Positions 17,922 to 26,432 of a stretch of DNA of 64,000 nucleotides are shown here, one piece after another. Source of the DNA: Gemmatimonadota bacterium (lineage in GTDB: Bacteria > Gemmatimonadota > Gemmatimonadetes > Gemmatimonadales > Gemmatimonadaceae). Each line of letters begins with the position of its first letter. Positions within the stretch are counted from its first letter, which is position 1. Below the pieces are notes generated by a model. It saw only the letters and a list, made by a program, of their open reading frames with translations, ran no database searches and was not told the origin of the DNA. The stretch is from contig JAZKBK010000004.1 of NCBI GenBank assembly GCA_040388625.1, positions 186,001 to 250,000 on the forward strand, in the 5' to 3' direction. The translations under genes and the position numbers were made by a program.

Positions 17922-19296
17922 GGCCTTGCGACGCCAGCTCGCGGAAGCGCTGACCGCGCTCCACATAGTTGTTGAACATGTCGTAGCTGGAGCATGCGGG
18001 CGAGAGCAGAATCGCGTCGCCGCTCGTGGCCACACCGCGGGCTGCGGCGATCACTTCTTCGAAGGTGCCATCGACGCGCGTCAGCGCGACAGCGTTGGCC
18101 AGATCGTGCTGCACGATCGGAGCGGCCTCGCCAAACGCAATTACGTGCTTGACGTGTTCCGCAATCGGTTGGGCGAGCGCCGTGTACGGCTCACCCTTGT
18201 GCCGACCGCCTAGCAGCAGAATGGCCGGTCGCGTCATTCCCTGCACCGCCACGAGCGTCGAAGCGACATTCGTGGCCTTGGAATCGTTGATCCACTCGAT
18301 GCCGTCCCACTCGCCAACCACTTCCAGCCGGTTGGGCATGGCGCGAAATGACCGCAACGCATCGGCTATCGCTTCGCGAGCGGCGGGCGTACGGAAGTCA
18401 CTGGATGCAGCCATGACGGCGAGCGACGCCGCCAGGGCATTGGCGACATTGTGATCGCCGAGGAGACGCAGGTCACCGCGCGAGAGCAGCGGAGCATCGA
18501 ACACGACGAGGGAATCTGCCGTGCGGTCGTACCATGCGTCCGACTGTTTGGCGATGCTGAAGTGTAAGTGGTCACCCGTCACGCCACGCGCCATGTCGAG
18601 CGAAGCGGGATCATCAGCGTTCAACACCCAGCGCGATTGTGACGTGGCGTTGCGAAAGAGCAGAGCCTTGTCAGCGAAGTAATCGCCGACGGTCGCATAG
18701 CGATCCAGGTGGTCCGCACTCAGGTTTGTGAGCACGCCAACGTCCGGAGCGATGCTCGGCGTGTCGTGAAGTTGGAACGAAGACAGCTCCAGTGACACCC
18801 ACGCAGGCTGCGGTTCGGCGAGTGCGACCTCCGACAGTGGCGTACCGATATTGCCCGCGTCGGGGGCAGTCACGCCCAGGCCGCGCAGGAGCGCTCCGAT
18901 CAGCGCTGTGGTCGTCGTCTTTCCGTTCGTGCCGGTGACCGCGATGTAGCGAACGTTCGGCATGTAGCGAAGCGCGATCTCGATCTCACTCACGACAGCG
19001 CGTGACGCATTGCTGGCTGCGATGATGGCGGGCGCGTCGGGTGGAACTCCGGGACTGACGACGACCAGCGCCGCGCGCGCTATTCGAGCCGCATCGTGGC
19101 CTCCGATCTGGACGCTCACAGCACGCGTCGTGAGTTCGTGCGCGATATCGGCGAGTCTGGGCGAGGTGGCATCGTCGCACGCGTACACGTCGTAGCCGTG
19201 TGCGCGAAGCAGGCTGGAGGCGGCGACACCGCTGCGTCCGAGACCGATGACAACGATCTCGCCTGCTGTTGGCGGAATCATCGGCTGCACGGTCAT
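17914..19296 (-). CDS. murD: UDP-N-acetylmuramoylalanine-D-glutamate ligase
   Basis: MurD adds D-Glu to UDP-MurNAc-L-Ala. The 460-aa product has the N-terminal VVIGLGRSGVAASSLL, the ATPase loop AVTGTNGKTTTTALIGA, the LSADHLDRY segment and the C-terminal INDSKATNVAST. ATG 19296 overlaps the mraY stop as ATGA. The 28 additional upstream codons available are not conserved. Confidence 0.96.
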   Translation of the reverse strand: MTVQPMIPPTAGEIVVIGLGRSGVAASSLLRAHGYDVYACDDATSPRLADIAHELTTRAVSVQIGGHDAARIARAALVVVSPGVPPDAPAIIAASNASRAVVSEIEIALRYMPNVRYIAVTGTNGKTTTTALIGALLRGLGVTAPDAGNIGTPLSEVALAEPQPAWVSLELSSFQLHDTPSIAPDVGVLTNLSADHLDRYATVGDYFADKALLFRNATSQSRWVLNADDPASLDMARGVTGDHLHFSIAKQSDAWYDRTADSLVVFDAPLLSRGDLRLLGDHNVANALAASLAVMAASSDFRTPAAREAIADALRSFRAMPNRLEVVGEWDGIEWINDSKATNVASTLVAVQGMTRPAILLLGGRHKGEPYTALAQPIAEHVKHVIAFGEAAPIVQHDLANAVALTRVDGTFEEVIAAARGVATSGDAILLSPACSSYDMFNNYVERGQRFRELASQGHD

Positions 19297-20435
19297 CTCA
19301 GCTTGAGCGTGCTGAAGGCGAGGAATGCACAGAGAATTCCGATGATCCAGAACCTTACCACGACCTGTGATTCCGTCCACCCCTTCATCTCGAAGTGATG
19401 GTGCAGCGGAGCCCTTCGGAACACACGATGCTCTCGCGCGTACTCCACGCCGTAGCGTTTCTTCCGGTACTTGAACACATACCGCTGCAGAATCACAGAC
19501 ACCATCTCCGCGACGAACAAGCCACCCACAAAGACAAGCAGGAACTCGGACTTGAGCAGCACCGCAATGGCGCCGAGCGCGCCGCCCAGTGCGAGCGAGC
19601 CCGTATCACCCATGAAGATTTCCGCCGGATGCGTGTTGAACCAGAGGAATCCGATACACGCGCCGAGTATGGACGCGCAGAACACCGTCAGCTCGCCGGC
19701 GCCGCTCATGAAGAACAGTCCGAGCGAGTGACTCAGATCGACGCGACCGATGACGTATGCGAAACCGGCAAACGTCAGCGCGGCAATTGCGACCAGACCT
19801 GCCGCGAGACCGTCGAGCCCGTCGGTCATGTTCACCGCGTTGCTGGTGCCGGTCATCACGAATGTGACGAACAGCACGTAGAGCCACGCGAGCGCGGGTG
19901 ATAGCGGGATTATCAGAACGTACTTATAGAACGGTAACGTCGTCGACGCACCCGGGAGGTTCGAAATCGGGAAATGCCAGACGTAGAGGCCAAGGGCGAG
20001 GCCGAGTGCAATCTGGCCGGTAAGCTTGTACCGCTCTATCAAACCCCGGTTCGCTTCACCGCGGGCCTTCTGGCGCAGCTTGAGATAATCGTCAAGGAAT
20101 CCAATCGCGCCCATCCACAACATCACAAAGACACAGACCCAGATGTACCGATTCGTCAGACGGGCCCACAGCACCGTCGGCAGGATGGTCGCAATCAGGA
20201 TTATGAGACCGCCCATCGTCGGCGTGTTGGCCTTGCCAGCATGACTGTCCGGGGTTCCCGCCCGCACCACCTGGGCGATACGATTGCGCTTCAGGGCGCC
20301 TATGATGACTGGCCCCACGAGGAACGACAGGAGGAGTGCGGTGACGGCTGCTCCCGCCGCGCGGAAGCTGATGTAGTTGAATAGCCGCAGGAATCCCAGG
20401 TACGGACTGAGCGGAACGAGGAGGTAGTTCAGCAA
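19293..20435 (-). CDS. mraY: phospho-MurNAc-pentapeptide translocase
   Basis: MraY makes lipid I on undecaprenyl phosphate in the inner membrane. The 380-aa protein has about ten TM helices. Catalytic loops are visible as FLDDYLKL (with the DD pair), NAVNMTDGLDGLAAG and AEIFMGDTGSLALGG. The near C-terminal RVFRRAPLHHHFEMKGW is the family signature. The likely start is TTG 20435, which overlaps the end of murF by 7 nt. No ATG is available near the N-terminus. Confidence 0.95.
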   Translation of the reverse strand: MLNYLLVPLSPYLGFLRLFNYISFRAAGAAVTALLLSFLVGPVIIGALKRNRIAQVVRAGTPDSHAGKANTPTMGGLIILIATILPTVLWARLTNRYIWVCVFVMLWMGAIGFLDDYLKLRQKARGEANRGLIERYKLTGQIALGLALGLYVWHFPISNLPGASTTLPFYKYVLIIPLSPALAWLYVLFVTFVMTGTSNAVNMTDGLDGLAAGLVAIAALTFAGFAYVIGRVDLSHSLGLFFMSGAGELTVFCASILGACIGFLWFNTHPAEIFMGDTGSLALGGALGAIAVLLKSEFLLVFVGGLFVAEMVSVILQRYVFKYRKKRYGVEYAREHRVFRRAPLHHHFEMKGWTESQVVVRFWIIGILCAFLAFSTLKLR

Positions 20436-21790
20436 TCGTGGTTCGCCCAGCTGGTGATATGTGGGAGGATGCGCTCGAGCTTCGCGCCACGAGACGCCTT
20501 CAACAATATGGTGGCACCGTACTGCAGATGCGGAGCGAGCGCGGACCACAGCTGGTCGACGTCGCTGGCAATCACGACCCGTTCATCATCCGGAGCGACT
20601 CGTCGAAGCGCTGCCGCGAACTCGCCGAATCCGCCGATGACGGCCACTGGCGCAGCGATAGCCGCGCGCGCGACATCGTCATGACAGCGGTCCGAGTTGG
20701 CACCCAGTTCAAGCATCGAGCCAAGCACCACGACTTTCTGCATACCGGGTGCCGCGGTGAGCATGTCGATCGCAGCGATTGCAGATCCGGGATTCGAATT
20801 GTACGCGTCGTTGATCACGAGCGCGCGCCCAATCGTCTGCCAGTTTGCACGCATCGGTGGTGGCGTGAGCGACGCGATGCCGCGTGCCGCGTCCTGCGGC
20901 CCGACACCGACTTCGCGCGCCGCGGCAAGCGCAAGCATCAGGTTCCTGAGATTGTGAGCACCGCGCAGAGGGGAATGAATGGATACGCCATCGACGGTAA
21001 CGGTCCCGGTGCCATCGGTCTCCAGTCTCCAGGAGGTGGCGTGAACGTCACCGTCGTCGAGTCCGGCCGTCACCAGTCGCAGCGGCGACGCAGCGGCTAC
21101 CAGATCGACATCCGACGACGGGACTATTCCGACCGCGACACCGTGAAACACCGACGTCTCCTCACGCATAACTCCGGCGAGATCGCCGAAGCCTTCGAGG
21201 TGTTCCTCCGCAATCGACGTAACGATGGCTACGTCGGGGCGCGAGATATCACACAGCATTGCAATCTCGCCCGGTACGCTGGTACCAAGCTCGATGATTG
21301 CAACGTCCGACTCGGCGGGCAGCGCAAGCAGTGTCAGGGGCACACCGATGCGATTGTTGAGGTTGCCGCTGGTCGCGTGCACTGCGAGGCGCGACTCCAG
21401 TGCCGAGCGCAGCAGCTCCTTGGTGCTGGTCTTGCCATTGCTACCGGCGACGGCGATTACCGGACCGCCCCACGCCAACCGCCTGAAGTGGGCAAGATCG
21501 CCGAGCGCGACGAGCGTGTCATCGACGAGGTAGATGGGAACGTCGAACTCGCCGATTGCTGCGTTGCGACTTACCACCAGAGCGCGCGCTCCCGCGGCAA
21601 CAGCCTCCCTGAGAAAATCATGCGCGTCGAATCTATCACCGACCAGCGCAACGAATATGTCGCCCGGGCGAAGCGAGCGAGTGTCAGTAGACACGTTTCC
21701 AAGTGCGTGCGAGCCGCGCGGCGCGTTGGTCGAGACTCGCGACGCGAGGGCGTGAGCGAGCCTGTCAGCCGTCCAGAATCCGTCGCTCAA
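20429..21790 (-). CDS. murF: UDP-MurNAc-tripeptide D-alanyl-D-alanine ligase
   Basis: MurF adds D-Ala-D-Ala to complete the pentapeptide. The 453-aa protein has an intact N-terminal domain (about residues 1-95, STDTRSLRPGDIFVALVG). This contrasts with the upstream MurE. The ATPase loop AVAGSNGKTSTKELL and the C-terminal INDAYNSNPGS follow. TTG 21790 overlaps the murE stop (TTGA). Confidence 0.96.
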   Translation of the reverse strand: MSDGFWTADRLAHALASRVSTNAPRGSHALGNVSTDTRSLRPGDIFVALVGDRFDAHDFLREAVAAGARALVVSRNAAIGEFDVPIYLVDDTLVALGDLAHFRRLAWGGPVIAVAGSNGKTSTKELLRSALESRLAVHATSGNLNNRIGVPLTLLALPAESDVAIIELGTSVPGEIAMLCDISRPDVAIVTSIAEEHLEGFGDLAGVMREETSVFHGVAVGIVPSSDVDLVAAASPLRLVTAGLDDGDVHATSWRLETDGTGTVTVDGVSIHSPLRGAHNLRNLMLALAAAREVGVGPQDAARGIASLTPPPMRANWQTIGRALVINDAYNSNPGSAIAAIDMLTAAPGMQKVVVLGSMLELGANSDRCHDDVARAAIAAPVAVIGGFGEFAAALRRVAPDDERVVIASDVDQLWSALAPHLQYGATILLKASRGAKLERILPHITSWANHDC

Positions 21791-23019
21791 GTCGCGTGAC
21801 CCAGCAGTTCTGCGACTACCTGACGCTCATCGAACGGATGCTTCTCCGTGCCGATCACCTGGTATGTCTCGTGGCCCTTGCCTGCGAGCAGAATGGTGTC
21901 GCCTGGTCCGGCGATGGCGATTGCGCGCGCGATCGCCTTGCGACGGTCAGTAATGCGATCGTGCGGTAACGACATTCCGCGCTCGATTTCATCGATGATC
22001 ATGTCCGGATCCTCCGTGCGCGGATTGTCGCTCGTAACGATGACCCTGTCCGCACCAGTCTCCGCGGCCGCTCCCATGATCGGACGCTTGCCGGGATCAC
22101 GGTCGCCGCCAGCGCCGAACACGAGGATCAACTTTCCCGATACGAACGGCCGCAAGGCAGCGAGAGATCGAACGAGCGCGTCGGGAGTATGGGCGTAATC
22201 ACGGATCACCGGCGGCTCCTGGGCAATCAGCTCCAGTCGCCCGGGTATCTGTGGAATCTCGCGCAGCGCGTACGCGAGTGCGCGCAGCGGAATGCCAAGC
22301 GATTGAGCAGCACAAGCCGCCGCGAGCGCGTTGATGACATTGAAATCACCGACCAGCGGCAGCCGAACCGGCACCGACTGATCACCCATCCTCAACATCC
22401 AGCTGCTTCCCGTTGCGTCGAATGCAACGTCCTCGGCACGCATGTCGCCGGCGGTTATTCCGTACGTCACGATTCGTGGTGCGACCGGAAGCGACGTCCA
22501 CTCCGGTTGATCCGCGTTCACGACCGCGATCCCGGTCGTCTTGAGATACGAGATGAGCTTCGCCTTGGCGCCGAAGTACTCCTCCATCGTACCATGGTAG
22601 TCGAGATGATCCCGCGTGATGTTGGTGAACACCGCGGCGTCGAAGCTCATTCCGAATACGCGCGCCTGATCCAGCGCGTGCGACGACACTTCCATGGCAA
22701 GCGAACGAATGCCCATGTCAACCAGCTCACGCAAAACCCGCTGAAGCTCGTCCGGCCCCGGTGTGGTGAGACCGAGTCCGCCGGGAACGAGCTTGCCCTC
22801 CGCGCCGACGAGGACGCCAAGTGTTCCGATCGATGCAGCAGGCGCAACTGGAAGATCGAGCAACGCGCGCAGGATGTTGACAGTGGTCGTTTTTCCGTTG
22901 GTCCCGGTTACGGCAACGGTGCGCAGCGACAAGCCCGGATACCCGTAACGCGCGGCGGCTGCGCGGGCGATCTCTATGCGCTTCGCGGCAACGATCGGGT
23001 CCTTTGTTGCGCCGCTCAA
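21787..23019 (-). CDS. murE: MurE ligase lacking the N-terminal domain
   Basis: MurE adds the third stem-peptide residue. The central ATPase has AVTGTNGKTTTVNILRA, SSHALDQARV and NITRDHLDYHGT, with the carbamylated-Lys region YFGAKAKL. The C-terminal domain carries TSDNPRTEDP. The DNPR motif indicates meso-diaminopimelate as substrate. The protein is only 410 aa. Just 38 residues precede the P-loop GTNGKT instead of about 110, so the N-terminal UMP-binding domain is missing. Translating upstream in this frame gives Arg/Gly-rich sequence through the ftsI PASTA region, with no MurE similarity. TTG 23019 overlaps the ftsI stop (TTGA). The catalytic motifs look intact. Confidence 0.92.
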   Translation of the reverse strand: MSGATKDPIVAAKRIEIARAAAARYGYPGLSLRTVAVTGTNGKTTTVNILRALLDLPVAPAASIGTLGVLVGAEGKLVPGGLGLTTPGPDELQRVLRELVDMGIRSLAMEVSSHALDQARVFGMSFDAAVFTNITRDHLDYHGTMEEYFGAKAKLISYLKTTGIAVVNADQPEWTSLPVAPRIVTYGITAGDMRAEDVAFDATGSSWMLRMGDQSVPVRLPLVGDFNVINALAAACAAQSLGIPLRALAYALREIPQIPGRLELIAQEPPVIRDYAHTPDALVRSLAALRPFVSGKLILVFGAGGDRDPGKRPIMGAAAETGADRVIVTSDNPRTEDPDMIIDEIERGMSLPHDRITDRRKAIARAIAIAGPGDTILLAGKGHETYQVIGTEKHPFDERQVVAELLGHAT

Positions 23020-25046
23020 TGTGCGATACCCAATTTCACCACCCGTCCGCGCTCGAGCATCGTTCCCGCCACCGGCACCAGAGGCAACGCGGCGCCCTGC
23101 ACGAGCTCGACCCTGAAACCTGCGGCGTGCAACGCGCGCACCGCGGAACGGAGCGGCAGTCCCCCGACGTCCGGCACCGCGCGCGGCGACACCACGGGGG
23201 GAATCGCGCGTGTTTTCGACGGCAGAGTCACGACGTATGACTCGCTGGTGCGCGGATCGGAATCCACGGGAGGAGCATGGGCCAGTTCGCGCAGCGAATC
23301 CGCCACGTCTGCACTATCGATCTTCCTTTCACTCGCGAGCCGCGCACGCTCCGCTGCCTTTCCGGCCGGCGTCGTGTCCGGACGGGGAGCATGCACGGAT
23401 GACGCGAGCTCTCCGCGATTGAGCGCGGCGTCACGCGCCGCGAGTGCTGCACGCAACACGACGTTGGTCACTCCTCCGGCCACGATTCCTCCGTAGAACC
23501 CCATCTGAGGATTGTCCAGCTTGACGAGAATGACGAACTGCGGCTTGTCATCCGGAAAGAGCCCGACGAACGACGCAGTGTAGGAGCCTGCGATGTAGCG
23601 TCCGTGTGCGTTGCGAAGCGCGGTGCCACTCTTTCCGGCCACGTCGAGCGTGGCCAGATCGGCTTTGGTGGATGTTCCGCCCGCAACTACGTCGCGCAAC
23701 ATCGTACGCACTTCCGTCGCGACCTCAGGAGTCATCACGCGTCGCACGACCTGACGTTGTGCGGCGTACCGAACGGTGCCGTCGGCGGCACGGATCTCCT
23801 TGACGATGTGCGGCACGAGCAGCTCGCCACCATTCGCGATCGCGCTGTACGCGGTGACCATCTGCAGCGGAGTAACCGATACCTCATAGCCCATGACGAC
23901 CGACGCTGCCGATTGCGGCGTCCAACCGCTGGGATCACGCACGACACCCGGCGATTCCGCCGGAAGTGCAACGGTCGTCTGCGTTCCGAAGCCCATGTCG
24001 CGCAACATCTCGAACTTCTCCCGGACTGACATCCGATCCGCAAAACGAACAATGCCGACGTTGCTCGAATGCTTGATCACGTCCGTGAGCGACAGGATCG
24101 ACGGGTGCTCGTCCGCGTCGGTGATGGTGCGTCCGTTGATCGTCAGATGACCGCCGTACGTATCCACGGTCTGATCAGGAGTTGCCCTGCCGAGTTGCAG
24201 CAACCGCGCGGCGACGAACGGCTTCATTGTCGAGCCTGGCTCGTACGGCTCCGTGACTGCGGTATTCGCGACCGCAGCCGGATCGGCACGGTTGCTCGCC
24301 ATCGCGAGAATGTCGCCGGTGTTGGGATTCATCACGACGATGTCGCCACCGTCGGCGTGCAGGCTGTCGACGGCGACTGCCAGCGCGCGATCGCAAATCT
24401 CCTGCAGCTCGCGATTGATCGTGAGAACGACGGTGCTGCCGGGTGTCGGATCATCCGCATCGTCCGGTGCGGCCAGCGGACGGCCGCTCTTGTCCCGCGC
24501 GACGCGCACCGTCGCTGTGTCGCCGCGCAACAGCGAATCGAGCGCGAGCTCTATGCCGTCCAGAGCCTTCCCGTCAGGACCGACGCGTCCGACGATCCGA
24601 CGGATGCCGCCCGACGTCGCGTAAACGCGATCCATAACGGGTTTGGAATACACGCCGCGTAATGCGATGGCTGGTGCGACTGCGTTGGGAAGAAACGCGC
24701 CGGGCACGTCCACCCACTTTCGCATCGTATCGAGTGACATCGACACGAAACGTGGATCGACGCTGGCAAGCTTCAGATCGCGCGCGAGTGCGGTCCGATT
24801 TCTCACCTGACGCGGCGCAACGCTGATGCGCACCATCTCCCTGCTCTCCACGAGCGGCCGCCCCGTGGCGTCGAGTATCTGTCCGCGCGGCGCCGGCAAT
24901 CCCGACGATACATAGTGCTGCCGCTGGCCGATCTTGCTCCAGTAGTCGCTGCGAAACAACTGCTCGTATCCCGCCTTCGCGATCAGCGCCAGCGCGAATA
25001 CGACCAGTACGCCGTGTACGATCGTGAGGCGACCCGGGGCCTTCAC
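23016..25046 (-). CDS. ftsI: septal peptidoglycan transpeptidase (class B PBP) with PASTA domain
   Basis: This enzyme cross-links septal peptidoglycan. The 676-aa product has an N-terminal TM (about residues 8-26) and a PBP dimerisation domain (PAPRGQILDATGRPL). The transpeptidase domain has the nucleophile Ser272 in EPGSTMKPF, SSN in KHSSNVGIV and KSGT in AGKSGTALR. A linker of about 100 residues leads to one PASTA domain (LPLRSAVRALHAAGF) at the C-terminus. PASTA on an FtsI-type PBP is seen in several phyla but not in enterobacteria. GTG 25046 overlaps the ftsL stop (GTGA). Confidence 0.95.
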   Translation of the reverse strand: MKAPGRLTIVHGVLVVFALALIAKAGYEQLFRSDYWSKIGQRQHYVSSGLPAPRGQILDATGRPLVESREMVRISVAPRQVRNRTALARDLKLASVDPRFVSMSLDTMRKWVDVPGAFLPNAVAPAIALRGVYSKPVMDRVYATSGGIRRIVGRVGPDGKALDGIELALDSLLRGDTATVRVARDKSGRPLAAPDDADDPTPGSTVVLTINRELQEICDRALAVAVDSLHADGGDIVVMNPNTGDILAMASNRADPAAVANTAVTEPYEPGSTMKPFVAARLLQLGRATPDQTVDTYGGHLTINGRTITDADEHPSILSLTDVIKHSSNVGIVRFADRMSVREKFEMLRDMGFGTQTTVALPAESPGVVRDPSGWTPQSAASVVMGYEVSVTPLQMVTAYSAIANGGELLVPHIVKEIRAADGTVRYAAQRQVVRRVMTPEVATEVRTMLRDVVAGGTSTKADLATLDVAGKSGTALRNAHGRYIAGSYTASFVGLFPDDKPQFVILVKLDNPQMGFYGGIVAGGVTNVVLRAALAARDAALNRGELASSVHAPRPDTTPAGKAAERARLASERKIDSADVADSLRELAHAPPVDSDPRTSESYVVTLPSKTRAIPPVVSPRAVPDVGGLPLRSAVRALHAAGFRVELVQGAALPLVPVAGTMLERGRVVKLGIAH

Positions 25047-25393
25047 GGTTGCGCTCCTCGCGGGATCGACCGGACCTGACGGTCATCGGGAATGCGCATT
25101 CCCAGTTGCTGCACGATGGGACCGAGCTGCGTACGACTGGATTCGTCGCGTATGAGCGCGGCGAGCCGCCCACGCTCTGCTTCCAGCTGCACGATGCGAC
25201 GATCCAGATCGGCCATGTGCCGAGCCTGCGTTATGCCGTAGCTACGTCGCCAGATCACCGCGCTGGCGACGACCACGAAGCCGATCAGTAACGCCGCCAT
25301 GATCGTCCGGCCGCGCCGCTTGCGCGTGCGACGCTTCGCCGCTGGTTTCGCGCGAGTCGAATCGCCGGCCTTGCTCACGCCGCTTTTTGCCAT
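25043..25393 (-). CDS. ftsL: cell division protein FtsL-like
   Basis: A small bitopic divisome protein of 116 aa. It has a very basic N-terminal cytoplasmic tail (KRRTRKRRGR) and one TM (about residues 31-50, MAALLIGFVVVASAVIW). A periplasmic coiled coil follows (MADLDRRIVQLEAERGRLAA). FtsL is poorly conserved in sequence. The call rests on this architecture and on the position between rsmH and ftsI. It overlaps rsmH by 19 nt and ftsI by 4 nt. Confidence 0.88.
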   Translation of the reverse strand: MAKSGVSKAGDSTRAKPAAKRRTRKRRGRTIMAALLIGFVVVASAVIWRRSYGITQARHMADLDRRIVQLEAERGRLAALIRDESSRTQLGPIVQQLGMRIPDDRQVRSIPRGAQP

Positions 25394-26316
25394 GATCTGA
25401 GGTGAGCACTACGCGCGCGTGGGTTGCGTGCGATCTCCGCAGCGCTCGCGGTGATCGACTTCCGCGTGACCAGTCTGCCGAGCGCGACGCCCCCACATGT
25501 GCACACAGGCTGGCGTGGAGGGCAAGTGCACGCGGTGCTCCACGCACGCATCGCGTGCTTGACCAGCCTGTCCTCGCCGGAGTGATAGGCGATGATGCTG
25601 AGAGTGCCGCCCGGCGCGAGCATGTCACGCAGTATGGGAAGGACGCGCTCGAGTCCACTCAACTCGTCGTTAACCGCGATGCGTAGCGCCTGAAAGAGGC
25701 GAGCGAAGTCGCCTGGACCGGCCGACGCACCAAAAGCGCCCCGAATGGCGCCGACCAGATCATCGGCAATGACGAAGTCACGCGTCGAGCGGCGGCGGAC
25801 GATCTCGTTTGCGAGCCGGCGGGCGCGAGGCTCATCGCCGTATTCGCGGAATATCCGCGTGAGCTCCTCTACGGTTGCGGTGTTGAGCAGATCTGCCGCG
25901 GATTCGCCTTTCCCGGACATCCTCATGTCCAGCGCAACGCCTGGCCTGAATGAGAAGCCGCGTTCGTCGCGATCTATCTGCGACGATGAAACGCCGAGGT
26001 CAGCCAGAATCCCGGCGAACGACTCGTTGCGCAATTCGGGGATCTGATCGATGTGCGTGAAGTCGCCGTAAATCGCGCGGAAGCGCCCTGTCTCGATAAA
26101 CGCTTTGAGCCGCGCGGTTGCCTCGGCGATGGCGTCGCTGTCGCGGTCCACTCCAGTAACTGACGCGCCGGCCTCGAGCAACGCGAGCGAATGGCCACCA
26201 CCGCCCAGCGTGCAGTCGAGTACCGACTCCGCGCTCCCAAGTGCGTCAAGCACCTCAGTGACCATGACAGGATCATGGTACCCGCTTTCGAACGATCGTT
26301 CAGTTATCGGCGACAC
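25375..26316 (-). CDS. rsmH: 16S rRNA (cytosine-N4)-methyltransferase RsmH
   Basis: RsmH (MraW) methylates C1402 of 16S rRNA. The 313-aa protein starts near the conserved SGYHDPVMVTEVLDAL. It has the SAM motif LDCTLGGGGHSLALLE, then LADLGVSSSQIDRDERGFSF, and the late IAYHSGEDRLVK. GTG 26316 has GGAA about 7 nt upstream and fits the family start. TTG 26361 would give 15 extra residues. It is the first gene of the dcw operon; mraZ, usually upstream, is replaced by a terminator and an unrelated gene. Confidence 0.95.
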   Translation of the reverse strand: MSPITERSFESGYHDPVMVTEVLDALGSAESVLDCTLGGGGHSLALLEAGASVTGVDRDSDAIAEATARLKAFIETGRFRAIYGDFTHIDQIPELRNESFAGILADLGVSSSQIDRDERGFSFRPGVALDMRMSGKGESAADLLNTATVEELTRIFREYGDEPRARRLANEIVRRRSTRDFVIADDLVGAIRGAFGASAGPGDFARLFQALRIAVNDELSGLERVLPILRDMLAPGGTLSIIAYHSGEDRLVKHAMRAWSTACTCPPRQPVCTCGGVALGRLVTRKSITASAAEIARNPRARSAHLRSWQKAA

Positions 26317-26357
26317 GATTGCTTTCCAAGATACGGCGGACGCGACGAGGGAGGCAG

Positions 26358-26365
26358 CCAATATA
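26358..26365 (-). promoter_or_regulatory. candidate -10 element of the dcw operon
   Basis: TATATTGG on the minus strand ends 41 nt before the rsmH GTG and begins 1 nt after the U-tract of the preceding terminator. It matches the motif found at the same distance from ftsZ. The -35 would lie inside the terminator stem. Assignment is by position and recurrence only. Confidence 0.45.
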
Positions 26366-26398
26366 CAAAAAACCGCCCCGGCGCGAACCGGGGCGGTT
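26366..26398 (-). terminator. rho-independent terminator of the TPR-protein gene
   Basis: An 11-bp perfect stem AACCGCCCCGG/CCGGGGCGGTT (26371-26381 and 26388-26398) has the loop CGCGAA. On the minus strand TTTTTT (26372-26367, partly within the stem) follows. It lies 35 nt after the TPR gene stop and insulates the dcw operon from it. Confidence 0.9.
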
Positions 26399-26432
26399 GG
26401 TGCAACCTAACGGGCAGTAAGAGCCCGCGCCG

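Noticed and set aside
20438..21799. 453-aa plus-strand frame opposite murF
   Set aside because: Long only because of GC-rich third positions; no motif, and MurF on the minus strand is certain.
26105..26410. Plus-strand frames opposite rsmH
   Set aside because: Low-complexity antisense frames; rsmH on the minus strand has clear family motifs.
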